Assembly (NCBI RefSeq): GCF_025150745.1 | Contig: NZ_CP102282.1 | Coordinates: 1,747,501-1,811,500, forward strand | Direction of reading: 5' to 3' | Source of the DNA: Eubacterium ventriosum | Lineage (GTDB): Bacteria > Bacillota > Clostridia > Lachnospirales > Lachnospiraceae | Length of the DNA stretch: 64,000 bases | Position numbers and translations under genes: made by a program | Part shown: positions 44,017 to 52,857 of the stretch, piece by piece | Numbering within the stretch: the stretch's first letter is position 1 | How the letters are laid out: each line of letters starts with the position of its first letter | Notes under the pieces: model-generated | The model's input: the letters and a program-made list of their open reading frames with translations, nothing else | Databases searched by the model: none | What the model was told of the DNA's origin: nothing

Positions 44017-44571
44017 ATGCTTGCAATAATCGAAGACATAGAGAATGAAGATAAGAAAAGTATACTTTCAGATTGGTATAAGAAGTATAACCGAATAATG
44101 AGGAAAAAAGCCTACTATATAATAGGTGATTATCACACTGCAAATGATATGGTAAATGAGGCTTTTATAAAAATAATTCAGAATTTTGAAAAAATAAATA
44201 AATTAAATTGTCACGCAAGGTCTTATTATTTCGTTATAACTATTAGAAGCGTTTGTATAGACTATTTAAGGAAGAACAAAATTAAATCAAAGTATTTAGA
44301 TGAATACGTCACAGAAGAACAGGTTAGCAATACTAATATGTCAGAAAAAGGACATATTAATGAATTTGAAAAAAGTGAAATGTATATTGATTTAAGCAAT
44401 GCTCTTTTGAAAATGTCAGAAAGAGACAAGGAGCTTCTAACTTATCGCTACACAATGGAAATGTCCTCAAAAGAAATTTCCAAAATAACAGGGATTAAGG
44501 AAAGCAATGTTAATTCTTATATTAGAAGAGCGAGAGAAAAACTTCTAAAAATATTTAATGGGGAGGTATAA
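44017..44571 (+). CDS. ECF-type RNA polymerase sigma factor
   Basis: The 184-residue protein has sigma region 2 (RIMRKKAYYIIGDYHTANDMVNEAFIKI) and region 4 (LLTYRYTMEMSSKEISKITGIKESNVNSYIRRAREKLL), without regions 1 or 3, as in ECF sigma factors. ATG 44017 was chosen because GGAGGGAG lies just upstream. The next gene, three bases downstream, encodes a membrane protein with a cytoplasmic N-terminus, the usual anti-sigma arrangement. The targets are unknown. Confidence 0.92.
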   Translation: MLAIIEDIENEDKKSILSDWYKKYNRIMRKKAYYIIGDYHTANDMVNEAFIKIIQNFEKINKLNCHARSYYFVITIRSVCIDYLRKNKIKSKYLDEYVTEEQVSNTNMSEKGHINEFEKSEMYIDLSNALLKMSERDKELLTYRYTMEMSSKEISKITGIKESNVNSYIRRAREKLLKIFNGEV

Positions 44572-44574
44572 GGC

Positions 44575-45333
44575 ATGAAGAAAAGACAAATAAATGATGA
44601 AATGATGGATAGCGTACTTAAAACAATGTTGTCAGAGTATCAGGAAGAAGAAGGACGAAAGATATTAAAAGAGACAGAAGAATTAAACAAATCAGATGAG
44701 TATGCTCCAACAAAACAGCAAATAAAAGAATTTGAAAAAATCAGCAAAAAGCAGCTGCACAAAAAGAAAATTAAATCATTGAGCTTTAAATTAAAAGTAT
44801 ATAGAACAGCAACAGCTCTTGGAGTACTTTTGTTAATTTTCAACGTCTCAGTTGTATCAGTGCCGGCAATGAAAGAGAAAACCTTGGAATTTTTTATGAA
44901 AACATATAATGACCATACTGACATTGGAAAATATCCGGGAGAAAAAGTAGAAGATGTTAAAAATGTATCAGATGACAGGTTTACAATAAAGTTAAGCAAG
45001 GAATATGAAATCACATATCTGCCGAAAGGGTTTAAGATGACAAATATGAATAAGGATGAAGCAGGATGGAGTGCTGATTATTATAAAGACGCAGATATGA
45101 TATCTTTCAAACAAAAATCAATTGAAGGAGGAGATATAGGAATAGATACCGAAAATACACAAAAATCATATGTAGATATTAACGGACATAAAGCGTTAGT
45201 GAATGAAAAGAAAAATGATAAAGTAATATCTATAGTGTGGAGGCAGGATGAAAGTGTTATAAGTATTATTTGCATTAACGTTAATAAAGATGAAGTTATA
45301 AAAATTGCTAATAGTGTTAAAAGTGTAGATTAA
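44575..45333 (+). CDS. DUF4367-type membrane protein, likely anti-sigma factor
   Basis: A 252-residue protein with about 80 charged cytoplasmic residues, one transmembrane helix (TATALGVLLLIFNVSVVSV) and an extracellular domain with YEITYLPKGFKMTNMNKDEAG and DINGHKALVNEKK, the DUF4367 pattern. Position right after an ECF sigma gene and the topology argue that the N-terminal part sequesters the sigma factor and the outer part senses a signal. This role is inferred from context. Confidence 0.85.
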   Translation: MKKRQINDEMMDSVLKTMLSEYQEEEGRKILKETEELNKSDEYAPTKQQIKEFEKISKKQLHKKKIKSLSFKLKVYRTATALGVLLLIFNVSVVSVPAMKEKTLEFFMKTYNDHTDIGKYPGEKVEDVKNVSDDRFTIKLSKEYEITYLPKGFKMTNMNKDEAGWSADYYKDADMISFKQKSIEGGDIGIDTENTQKSYVDINGHKALVNEKKNDKVISIVWRQDESVISIICINVNKDEVIKIANSVKSVD

Positions 45334-45345
45334 AGCATAGAAATG

Positions 45346-45384
45346 ACTCTTCGGATAAGTTAAAAAATCCGAGGAGTTTTTTAT
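45346..45384 (+). terminator. Terminator of the sigma/anti-sigma unit
   Basis: ACTCTTCGGAT (45346-45356) pairs with ATCCGAGGAGT (45367-45377), followed by TTTTTTATT. Confidence 0.85.
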
Positions 45385-45499
45385 TAAAAAAATTTTTTGA
45401 AAAAATTTAAAATAAATTGTCACTTTTTTCATTCTGGTTCGTTGTATTTAATAAGAAAGCTAAATTGGTGACGAAAACAGTGAAAATAGGAGGTGCGAA

Positions 45500-45556
45500 A
45501 TGAAAAAGAAATTATTTACCATAATATTAGCATTTGATTTTAAATTGTACGAATAA
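45500..45556 (+). pseudogene. Truncated start of a secreted protein gene
   Basis: An AGGAGGT ribosome site is followed by ATG at 45500 and an 18-codon frame, MKKKLFTIILAF and six more residues, which looks like the first half of a signal peptide and then hits a stop inside a perfect inverted repeat. The best explanation is that a gene was cut when the BspA-like cassette arrived. It may still act as a leader that is translated before the first BspA-like gene. Confidence 0.6.
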
Positions 45557-45600
45557 TTTTTAAAATCATGCAATAAAATTGGAAAATTATTCGTACAATT
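45543..45600. repeat. 18-bp perfect inverted repeat before the first BspA-like gene
   Basis: AATTGTACGAATAATTTT (45543-45560) and its reverse complement (45583-45600) flank a 22-bp centre. The right arm and centre recur before the second BspA-like gene (48690-48729), but the left arm is missing there. Confidence 0.85.
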
Positions 45601-45623
45601 ATTAAAGAATGGAGGTGCAAAAA

Positions 45624-46958
45624 ATGAAAGGAAATATTAAAAGAATAGGATTGGTGTTACTTACTTTACTTACATTATCATTAGGTACGCTTGTAGTTAA
45701 TGCAGAAACAAAAGATAGTGATTTTGTAATTGAGAATGGTGTCTTAAAGCAGTACAAAGGTAATGATGATACTGTTTACATACCGGAGGGAGTAACAAAA
45801 ATTACTTCAGATGCATTTAAAAGAGAATATAGTGACTATGAAAAATGGGGTATGTACAGTGGAGATATGACTGAAAGAGATAACAGTTTTATGCTTAAAG
45901 ATAAATTCTATGCAAGAAAAATAGTTCTATCATCAACTGTAAAAGAAATAGAAAGTTTTGCTATTCCTCGGAATACAGAAGAGTTGGTTTTGAACGAAGG
46001 ACTGGAAATTCTTGATGATGCAGCTTTATACAATGTATCAGCCACTACATTAGAGATACCGTCTACATTAAAAAAGATAGGTAATGATGCGTTTTCACTT
46101 ACTGTAAAAAAGATAACAGGAAATTGTAAAGAAGTAGAATTAGCAGACAGAGCTTTTAGTTATACAAAGAATTTGAGAGTTTTAGAACTTGCGGGAGTTA
46201 AAAATATACCAAGGGGATTATTTAGTGAATGCAGGAAAATAACAATGATGTCATTAACAGGAAACTATGCAGAAATAAAAGCAACTGACTTAAGAAAACT
46301 TAAAAATTTAAGAGCTGTAAATACATCAAAAGCAATTCAGGGAAATTTGAAAGAGTATTGTAAGAAATTAAAAAATAATAAAATAACCGTGTCATCTGAA
46401 ATGAAGAAATTTGGAAAGTTTCTTATCGAAAATAAAAAACTCATTGAGTACACAGGAAATAGTGAAGTTGTTAAAATTCCAAAAGGAGTTAAAGTTATAG
46501 ATGATATAGTTTTTCGTGGTGAAAATAAAATTAGAAAAATCGTAATGCCTAATACTGTAAGAACAATTGGAAAAGAAGCTTTCGATTCATGTGAAAGACT
46601 TATTGAGATTAAATTTTCTAAGAAACTTACAAAGATTGGAGACTATGCATTTAGTAATTGTACAAGGATGAAAAAGTATAATCTTCCAAAAACAGTAAAG
46701 AGTATAGGTAAATGTGCATTTAGATGGAACTACAGCTTAAAAACTGTTAATGTACCTAAAAAGGTTAAAACTATACAGTTTGCAACATTTGAAAATTGCG
46801 TAAATTTAAAGAAAGTTAATATGAAATCTGTAACTAGTATCGAAAGAAGAGCTTTTTGCGGAGATAAAAAATTGAAAAAAGTAAAGCTTAATAAAAAGGT
46901 AAAGGTCGGAAAGAAAGCTTTTCTTTTCACAAAAGTAAAGGGACAGAAAACAATTTAA
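45624..46958 (+). CDS. Secreted BspA-like leucine-rich repeat protein, copy A
   Basis: The 444-residue protein has a signal peptide (GLVLLTLLTLSLGTLVVNA) and LRR_5 type repeats such as GVKVIDDIVFRGENKIRKIVMPNTVRTIGKEAFDSC in short units of about 23 residues. Such proteins are surface or secreted adhesion-like factors; no sortase or anchoring motif is present, and the tail is Lys-rich. ATG 45624 has GGAGGT eight bases upstream. N-terminal about 60 and C-terminal about 70 residues are nearly identical to copy B, while the middle is diverged. Confidence 0.9.
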   Translation: MKGNIKRIGLVLLTLLTLSLGTLVVNAETKDSDFVIENGVLKQYKGNDDTVYIPEGVTKITSDAFKREYSDYEKWGMYSGDMTERDNSFMLKDKFYARKIVLSSTVKEIESFAIPRNTEELVLNEGLEILDDAALYNVSATTLEIPSTLKKIGNDAFSLTVKKITGNCKEVELADRAFSYTKNLRVLELAGVKNIPRGLFSECRKITMMSLTGNYAEIKATDLRKLKNLRAVNTSKAIQGNLKEYCKKLKNNKITVSSEMKKFGKFLIENKKLIEYTGNSEVVKIPKGVKVIDDIVFRGENKIRKIVMPNTVRTIGKEAFDSCERLIEIKFSKKLTKIGDYAFSNCTRMKKYNLPKTVKSIGKCAFRWNYSLKTVNVPKKVKTIQFATFENCVNLKKVNMKSVTSIERRAFCGDKKLKKVKLNKKVKVGKKAFLFTKVKGQKTI

Positions 46959-47017
46959 AATAAAAATAGGGTATGTTTAAAAGGGCTCTTTGCCAAGAGT
47001 GGGGGTAAAAAGATTTT
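46959..47017 (+). repeat. 3' tail repeat, first copy
   Basis: About 59 bp after copy A are repeated after the third BspA-like gene (51348-51413) with only three differences. They contain AGGGTATGTTTAAAAGG and GGGCTCTTTG-CAAGAGTGGGG. The part starting GGCTCTTT resembles, from memory, the terminal repeats of ISL3-family elements, so it may be a relic end. Confidence 0.75.
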
Positions 47018-48690
47018 TAAAAATCACCTTAAATGAATCTCGAAGTTCTGTTTTTTACAATCAACCCATAAGTTAGTCCTGCAATGATATAATAGGAATG
47101 TATCCTCCTGAGATTGGAGGAAAAATGCCTGAGAAAAGAAAAAAAGGACAACACTTAACCTGGGAAAACAGACAGGAGATTCAATTAGGATTAAAAAATC
47201 ATTTAAGCTTTGCAGCAATTGCCGACGTTATTGGTTGTTCACCGGACACCATATCCAAAGAAATAAGAAAGCATAGGTATTTTAAAGAGAGAACAAAAAC
47301 AGCAGGAAATTACAACAGAGTAAATGACTGTAAATATAAAGACACGTGTAAAAAAAGAAACCTGTGTAACAAGAAAAAAGGATATCATTGTAGAATCCAA
47401 TGTAAGAAATGCTACAAATGTATGACCCTATGTGATGCATATAAACCATATGTTTGTCCAATAGAACACAAGGCACCATATGTTTGCAATGCATGTGATA
47501 AATCTGCCACATGCAGATATGACAAATATCTGTATAATGCTAATTGTGCACATCACGAGTATCTTGAAACATTAAAAAGTTCAAGAGAAGGAATAGACAT
47601 GACAAAGGCAGAACTGATAGAACTGGATGAACTAATAAGTCCGTTAATAAAAAAAGGACAGCCAATAGCACATACATATGAGAATCATAAAGAAGAAATT
47701 CCATGTAGCATGAGAACGGTATATGAATATATTGATAAATGTTATTTATCGGCAAGAAACATAGACATGCACAGAACTGTAAGATATAAGAAAAGGACAA
47801 AACATGAGGAAACACCAAAGGTCAGTCCAAGGAAGAAAATAGGTCATAGACATAATGATTTTTTGAAATATATTGAAGATCATCCAGGAATAAGAATAGT
47901 CCAGATGGACACAGTGGAAGGTATAAAAGGCGGAAAACTACTACAGACATTTCTGTGGCCGGAGAACAATCTGATGTTGGCATTTCTAATAGACAGTAAG
48001 GAAATGTCAAACACAGTAAGAGTGATTGACTACATCGAAGAAACAATAGGAATAGAAGAATTTAAGGAATTGTTTCCGGTTATTCTAACGGATAATGGTA
48101 GTGAGTTTGCAGATCCTGAAAAGTTCGAAAAAGGAATAAACGGAGAAAAAAGAACAAGATTATACTATTGTGAGGCAAGACATTCAGAACAAAAAGGTGA
48201 ACTGGAAAAGAATCATGAATACATAAGATATGTATTGCCAAAGAAAACATCATTTGATGAACTTACACAGGAAAAGGTTCAGTTAATGATAAATCATATC
48301 AATAACACATCAAGACCAAAATTTAATGGTGAGACACCAATAAATAAGGCCTTGAAGTCATTTGATAAAAATGCAATGGAAAAGCTTGGGCTGGAAATCA
48401 TCCTGCCGGATGAGGTCCACCTGAAGCCTGATCTATTGAAGTAAAAAACAGGCAGGAGGATACGAAAAGGATAACCGAATCCACAGGCATCCAGAAGTTA
48501 CTCTTGCACCATGATTTCCGGGAGCCTGATTAGTATGCTCAAAAATCCATTGATTTAACTTAATTATAGAGTTGAGAATGAGAAAAAACAACAGTTAAAT
48601 AGGAAAAAAATGGCGAAGCCAGAAGTTAGTTCTGCAAAAAGAAAACAGAAAAAGCAAACCAGAAGTTAGTTTTGCATTCAAGTATTTTTA
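47018..48690 (+). mobile_element. IS30-family insertion sequence between duplicated genes
   Basis: The element carries one transposase gene. Its limits are set by where the flanks stop matching other copies of the neighbouring repeats: ATTTTT at the left follows the tail repeat and TTTTTAAAAATCA at the right precedes the copy B leader. TTTTTAAAAATCA is present at both ends (about 47013-47025 and 48690-48702), which may be a target duplication or shared repeat. The motif AAGTTAGT-YYTGCA occurs once at the left (about 47070) and twice at the right (about 48617 and 48663), with a weaker version at 48493, all in the same orientation. Confidence 0.75.
47125..48444 (+). CDS. IS30-family transposase with cysteine-rich insert
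   Basis: The 439-residue enzyme begins with an IS30-type helix-turn-helix (HLTWENRQEIQLGLKNH and ADVIGCSPDTISKEIRKHR), then a roughly 90-residue segment with about 14 cysteines in CKKC, CNAC and similar pairs, and the DDE integrase core: VQMDTVEG (Asp), ILTDNGSEF (Asp) and SEQKGELEKNHEYIRY (Glu). ATG 47125 has GGAGG four bases upstream. The frame is intact, so the element may be active. The Cys-rich part probably binds zinc. Confidence 0.93.
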   Translation: MPEKRKKGQHLTWENRQEIQLGLKNHLSFAAIADVIGCSPDTISKEIRKHRYFKERTKTAGNYNRVNDCKYKDTCKKRNLCNKKKGYHCRIQCKKCYKCMTLCDAYKPYVCPIEHKAPYVCNACDKSATCRYDKYLYNANCAHHEYLETLKSSREGIDMTKAELIELDELISPLIKKGQPIAHTYENHKEEIPCSMRTVYEYIDKCYLSARNIDMHRTVRYKKRTKHEETPKVSPRKKIGHRHNDFLKYIEDHPGIRIVQMDTVEGIKGGKLLQTFLWPENNLMLAFLIDSKEMSNTVRVIDYIEETIGIEEFKELFPVILTDNGSEFADPEKFEKGINGEKRTRLYYCEARHSEQKGELEKNHEYIRYVLPKKTSFDELTQEKVQLMINHINNTSRPKFNGETPINKALKSFDKNAMEKLGLEIILPDEVHLKPDLLK

Positions 48691-48752
48691 AAAATCATGC
48701 AATAAAATTGGAAAATTATTCGTACAATTATTAAAGAATGGAGGTGCAAAAA
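48445..48752 (+). other. Right flank of IS element and leader of copy B
   Basis: No gene is present. It contains three direct copies of a CCAGAAGTTA-like motif (about 48490, 48614, 48660) and, from 48690, the duplicated leader with the right arm of the inverted repeat and the AGGT ribosome site of copy B. Confidence 0.6.
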
Positions 48753-50075
48753 ATGAAAGGAAATATTAAAAGAATAGGATTGGTGTTGCTTACTTTACTT
48801 ACATTATCATTAGGTACGCTTGTAGTTAATGCAGAAACAAAAGATAGTGATTTCGTAATTGAGAATGGTGTCTTAAAGCAGTACAAAGGTAATGATGATA
48901 CTGTTTACATACCTGAAGGAGTAACAAAGATTGCTACATATGCATTTAAAAATAATGAAATTTACAATGATAAAAGTACATATGCATTTGAAGATGATAA
49001 TTATATTTTGCTTACTGATAAATTTTGTGCAAGAAAGATTGTTCTATCATCAACGGTGAAGGAGTTAGAAAGTTATGCAATCCCCACAAGAACAAAGGAA
49101 TTAGTTTTAAATGAAGGACTTGAGATTCTTGATGATAGTGCATTACTAGATTCATCAATCACGGTTTTAAAACTACCATCCACTTTAAAAAAGATAGGTG
49201 ATGATGCGTTTTCACTTTATGTAAAAAAGATAACGGGGAATTGCAAGGAAGTAGAAGTGACAGACAAAACATTTATATCTGCTGGTGATTTGAGAGTTTT
49301 AGAACTTGCGGGAGTTAAAAATATACCAAAGGGATTATTTAGTGAATGCAGGAAAATTACAAGGATGTCATTAACAGGAAGCTATGCAGAAATAAAAACA
49401 ACTGACTTAAGAAAACTTAAAAAATTAAGAGCTATAAATACATCAAAAGCAATTCAGGGGAATTTGAAAGAATATTGTAAGAACTTAAAAAATAATAAAA
49501 TAACTGTGTCGTCTGAAATGAAAAAATTTGGAGATTTTTTTATTGAAAATAAAAAATTAGTTGAATATACAGGAAACAGCGAAATTGTTAAAATTCCAAA
49601 TGGTGTCAAAGTCATAGGTGAAGGGGCTTTTGCAGGAGAAACAAACATTAAGAAGATTGTTATGCCTAATACTGTACGAAAAATTGAAACAGGAGCTTTT
49701 GCAGCTTGTGACATGTTGAAGAGTGTTAAGTTTTCAAAGAAGTTAATAAGTATAGGAGATGAAGCGTTTTGCTGGAATACAATGATGGAAAAATATAATC
49801 TTCCAAAATCATTAAAGAATATTGGAAAGAAAGCCTTCAGAAAAAATTATAGTTTAAAAACTGTTAATGTACCTAAAAAGGTTAAAACTATACAGTTTGC
49901 AACATTTGAAAATTGCGTAAATTTAAAGAAAGTTAATATGAAATCTGTAACTAGTATCGAAAGAAGAGCTTTTTGCGGAGATAAAAAATTGAAAAAAGTA
50001 AAGCTTAATAAAAAGGTAAAGGTCGGAAAGAAAGCTTTTCTTTTCACAAAAGTAAAGGGACAGAAAACAACTTAA
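48753..50075 (+). CDS. Secreted BspA-like leucine-rich repeat protein, copy B
   Basis: The 440-residue paralogue of copy A has the same signal peptide and leader and the same last 220 bp; about 223 nucleotides (49853-50074) match 46736-46957 apart from one base. The middle has substitutions and a changed segment after GVTKIATYAF. GGAGGT precedes ATG 48753. It has the same lack of anchor motif. It is followed 32 bases later by the third LRR gene and probably shares its transcript. Confidence 0.9.
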   Translation: MKGNIKRIGLVLLTLLTLSLGTLVVNAETKDSDFVIENGVLKQYKGNDDTVYIPEGVTKIATYAFKNNEIYNDKSTYAFEDDNYILLTDKFCARKIVLSSTVKELESYAIPTRTKELVLNEGLEILDDSALLDSSITVLKLPSTLKKIGDDAFSLYVKKITGNCKEVEVTDKTFISAGDLRVLELAGVKNIPKGLFSECRKITRMSLTGSYAEIKTTDLRKLKKLRAINTSKAIQGNLKEYCKNLKNNKITVSSEMKKFGDFFIENKKLVEYTGNSEIVKIPNGVKVIGEGAFAGETNIKKIVMPNTVRKIETGAFAACDMLKSVKFSKKLISIGDEAFCWNTMMEKYNLPKSLKNIGKKAFRKNYSLKTVNVPKKVKTIQFATFENCVNLKKVNMKSVTSIERRAFCGDKKLKKVKLNKKVKVGKKAFLFTKVKGQKTT

Positions 50076-50107
50076 AATAAAAATAGGATACGAAGGAGGT
50101 ATTGCTT

Positions 50108-51340
50108 ATGAAAAACATTTTTAAAAGTTTGTGCTTTGGATTGCTGTTAGCATTTACTGTTATTTCAGTGAATCCGGTTAAAGATGTAAATGCTGCAACA
50201 AAAACAAAGGTTACTTACAAATTAGACAAAGGTACACTTACAGTTTCAGGAAAAGGTGAAATGCCAAAGAAAATGACTTTTAAAGAAAACAAAAAAATTA
50301 AAAAGGTTGTTATAAAAAATGGCATTACATCAATTCCAAAGTATGCTTTTTCAGATTGTAAAAAATTGAAGAAAGTTGTAATTGGAAAAGACGTAAAGAA
50401 AATTGGAAAATATGCGTTTAGTCATACGAAAGTAACTAGCGTAAATATACCGAATAAAGTGAAGAAAATTGAAACGGGAACTTTTGCTTACTGTAAGAAA
50501 CTTAAAAAAGTGAACATAGGAAAAAAGGTTAATGAAATAAAAGGTTTTGCATTTTGGAATTGCAATAATATCAAGAAAATAGAAATTCCAAATAGTGTTA
50601 AAGTTATTGAAAAACAGGCATTTTATAAATGCAAAAAACTTGAAAAGGTAAAACTTGGTAATAATGTTCAAACTATAGGAAATTCTGCTTTTCAAACAAC
50701 AAATATTAAGAATGTTAAAATTCCAAACAGTGTAAAAGCAATGGGAGTGGCAGCATTTGATAGCGATAAAACAAAAATCAATGTGGAAATTCCGGGAAAT
50801 ATTACTGTAGACAAAGCACATTGGATTTCAGTTTGCAATGCAGGAAAAATAACATTTACAACAGATTTGAATATTGAATTAATTCAACATTTGGAAGCTG
50901 AAGATTTTGAAGTCTCAAAGAATGATCCGAATTACACGTCAATAGATGGAAACATTTATACAAAAGACGGTAAAACACTTGTAAGGGTAGCTACATTAAA
51001 GAAGAACGTTAGAATTGTTGACGGATGTGAAAATATTTGTACATCAGCATTTCTTTACACACCTTTAGGTTTGAATTGGGAAGCAAAGTTAAGAAAGCAT
51101 ATTGATAATCTTTTTATTCCAAAGACAGTTAAAAATATAGATGAAAAAAGCTATATAACATACGAAAGTGAACCTGAAAAGATTACTTCTGAAGAAAGAG
51201 CGAAAGTACAAAAAGGAGCAGTGACAATTAATAACATTCAGATTGAAAACAAAAATTTTGATGTCAATATTTTATCTAAACTATTGGATAAAGTTACATG
51301 TAACAAAGATGAAGTTTTAAAACAGCTGACAGCTAAATAA
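50108..51340 (+). CDS. Secreted BspA-like leucine-rich repeat protein, third paralogue
   Basis: The 410-residue protein has a different signal peptide (LCFGLLLAFTVISVNPVKDVNAA) and begins with TLTVSGKGEMPK, which is common in BspA-like proteins. Six to seven LRR_5 units follow (KYAFSDCKKLKKVVIGKDVKKIG and the like), then a 150-residue C-terminal part with EKITSEERAK. I use ATG 50108 because AAGGAGGT lies seven bases upstream. It is less like copies A and B than they are like each other. Confidence 0.9.
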   Translation: MKNIFKSLCFGLLLAFTVISVNPVKDVNAATKTKVTYKLDKGTLTVSGKGEMPKKMTFKENKKIKKVVIKNGITSIPKYAFSDCKKLKKVVIGKDVKKIGKYAFSHTKVTSVNIPNKVKKIETGTFAYCKKLKKVNIGKKVNEIKGFAFWNCNNIKKIEIPNSVKVIEKQAFYKCKKLEKVKLGNNVQTIGNSAFQTTNIKNVKIPNSVKAMGVAAFDSDKTKINVEIPGNITVDKAHWISVCNAGKITFTTDLNIELIQHLEAEDFEVSKNDPNYTSIDGNIYTKDGKTLVRVATLKKNVRIVDGCENICTSAFLYTPLGLNWEAKLRKHIDNLFIPKTVKNIDEKSYITYESEPEKITSEERAKVQKGAVTINNIQIENKNFDVNILSKLLDKVTCNKDEVLKQLTAK

Positions 51341-51347
51341 TAGAATA

Positions 51348-51413
51348 AACTTAAAATAAAAATAGGGTATGTTTAAAAGGGCTCTTTGTCAAGAGTGGGG
51401 TAAAAAGATTTTT
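51348..51413 (+). repeat. 3' tail repeat, second copy
   Basis: Matches 46956-47017 with two substitutions and a one-base deletion in the G run. It lies just before a strong terminator. The part AAAAATAGGGTATGTTTAAAAGG also occurs at 55375-55397 after the GNAT gene. Confidence 0.75.
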
Positions 51414-51414
51414 G

Positions 51415-51455
51415 ACACAGTTGTGAACCATTGTTCACAACTGTGTTTTCTCTTT
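51415..51455 (+). terminator. Strong terminator of the BspA-like cluster
   Basis: ACACAGTTGTGAAC (51415-51428) and GTTCACAACTGTGT (51433-51446) form a perfect 14-bp stem, followed by TTTCTCTTTT. Confidence 0.9.
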
Positions 51456-51516
51456 TAAGCGTGAATAAAACATTGACTGAAAAAGGGAAAAGCCAATCTA
51501 TGTTTTAAACACACCA

Positions 51517-52857
51517 TTACGTGCAGTAACGGAAAGTTTTATCAGTTAATATTCTGGCAAAAATTAATCCTAATGGAAGAGCCATAATAATCATAATAGC
51601 TAATGAGAACCATGAGACAGCTTCCGTAAGTGACATAATGCCAAAATTGTAAATTGCTCTGTATAAATAAAGTCCCGGAACCATAATTACAATGGAAGGA
51701 ACGGTAAGGGATATTCGTGGATATCCATTATTGCTTTTTATGAAAGAAGCAAGAAGCCCGGCTGTTAGGGCACCAATAAAAGCTGCCACAGAGTAAGGCA
51801 TGTGTGTAAAATCTATAAGTTCTAAACGGAGTGTGTTTGCAACTGCACCAATACAGGCGGCTGTTGTAGCCATTGGTATAGAACTGTTAAACATAATTGA
51901 GAAACCAAATACACCACAAAAACTTGTTATTATTCTTAATACTAATAGTAAAATTTTACTCATGTGTATTGTTGTGAAATCCTGTGGTTGTAGCTTTAAC
52001 AGAAGTGCCATAATCCAGGCAAACATTGTTGCTACTAATATAATTATTATTGAGTATGTTAATCGTTCAAGACCTGAACGTAAATCTAGCTTAGCAAGGT
52101 CAATACCGCTTGTTATAAATGGAAAGCCGGGAATTATAAATAACATGGAGCATATATATCCGGCTTCATGTACATGGGCAATACCAAGCACAGACTCAGC
52201 AACATTAAAACAAATGGCATAAACCAAACATGCGATTGAAATCGATGCTGCTATGTTTAAAAATAATGTAAAATGATGTTTTATAAGCTTTGTACGGACA
52301 ATATTTCCAACACCGGCTGCAATAAACGCAAAAAGCATTTCAATTGGCCCGCCTCCAAGAAGAAATGTAAAACCACAACAGGCAAAAGCTGCAGCAAGAC
52401 CTAATTTAACAGGAGAATACAATGTATGAATTTTCTCTATTTCATCAAGTCGTTTGTGAATTTCTTCACCGGTCAAATGGGCGTCTTCCTTTGGAAAGTT
52501 GTCAACAAATTGTTCCATTCTGTAAAGCTTTGAAGTATTAACCCCTGTGTTAGCTATACTAAGAGACTGTGAAACACAGTCTTTTCCATCAAAACAGTTA
52601 AATTCAATGGACATAAGTCCAACATCAACTGTACATGTAACATGAAGTTCCTTTGAAAGTTTGTTCATTGAAGTTCTTACACGCCATGCACCTGTGCCAC
52701 AGGAAAGCATAATTAAACCAACTCTGCCAATAACAGATGCTTTTTCAATCAAACCTGACTCTTTAATTAATGTATTACTGTCATCACCGGTATAATCATG
52801 CCATGGAATTTCCATATGGTTTTTTTCCATAATATCAATGTAATTATTTGTTGGCAT
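51517..52857 (-). CDS. ThrE-type threonine/serine exporter
   Basis: The 446-residue protein joins the two halves of the ThrE family: an N-terminal domain (GLIMLSCGTGAWRVRTSMNKLSKEL) with helices such as LGLAAAFACCGFTFLLGGGP and IPGFPFITSGIDLAKLDLRSGLERL, then a second domain ending with VTVPSIVIMVPGLYLYRAIYNF. About ten membrane helices are present. It exports small amino acids by proton motive force in characterised members. It overlaps the unknown gene upstream by 14 bases. Confidence 0.92.
   Translation of the reverse strand: MPTNNYIDIMEKNHMEIPWHDYTGDDSNTLIKESGLIEKASVIGRVGLIMLSCGTGAWRVRTSMNKLSKELHVTCTVDVGLMSIEFNCFDGKDCVSQSLSIANTGVNTSKLYRMEQFVDNFPKEDAHLTGEEIHKRLDEIEKIHTLYSPVKLGLAAAFACCGFTFLLGGGPIEMLFAFIAAGVGNIVRTKLIKHHFTLFLNIAASISIACLVYAICFNVAESVLGIAHVHEAGYICSMLFIIPGFPFITSGIDLAKLDLRSGLERLTYSIIIILVATMFAWIMALLLKLQPQDFTTIHMSKILLLVLRIITSFCGVFGFSIMFNSSIPMATTAACIGAVANTLRLELIDFTHMPYSVAAFIGALTAGLLASFIKSNNGYPRISLTVPSIVIMVPGLYLYRAIYNFGIMSLTEAVSWFSLAIMIIMALPLGLIFARILTDKTFRYCT

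Noticed and set aside
45417-45456. Target promoter of the neighbouring ECF sigma factor before the BspA-like island
   Set aside because: TTGTCAC and GTATTT resemble pieces upstream of the sigma gene, but the spacing differs (27 against 42 bp), so the match is not convincing.
47282-47818. Minus-strand frames inside the transposase gene
   Set aside because: They mirror the Cys-rich transposase coding sequence and have no start signals.
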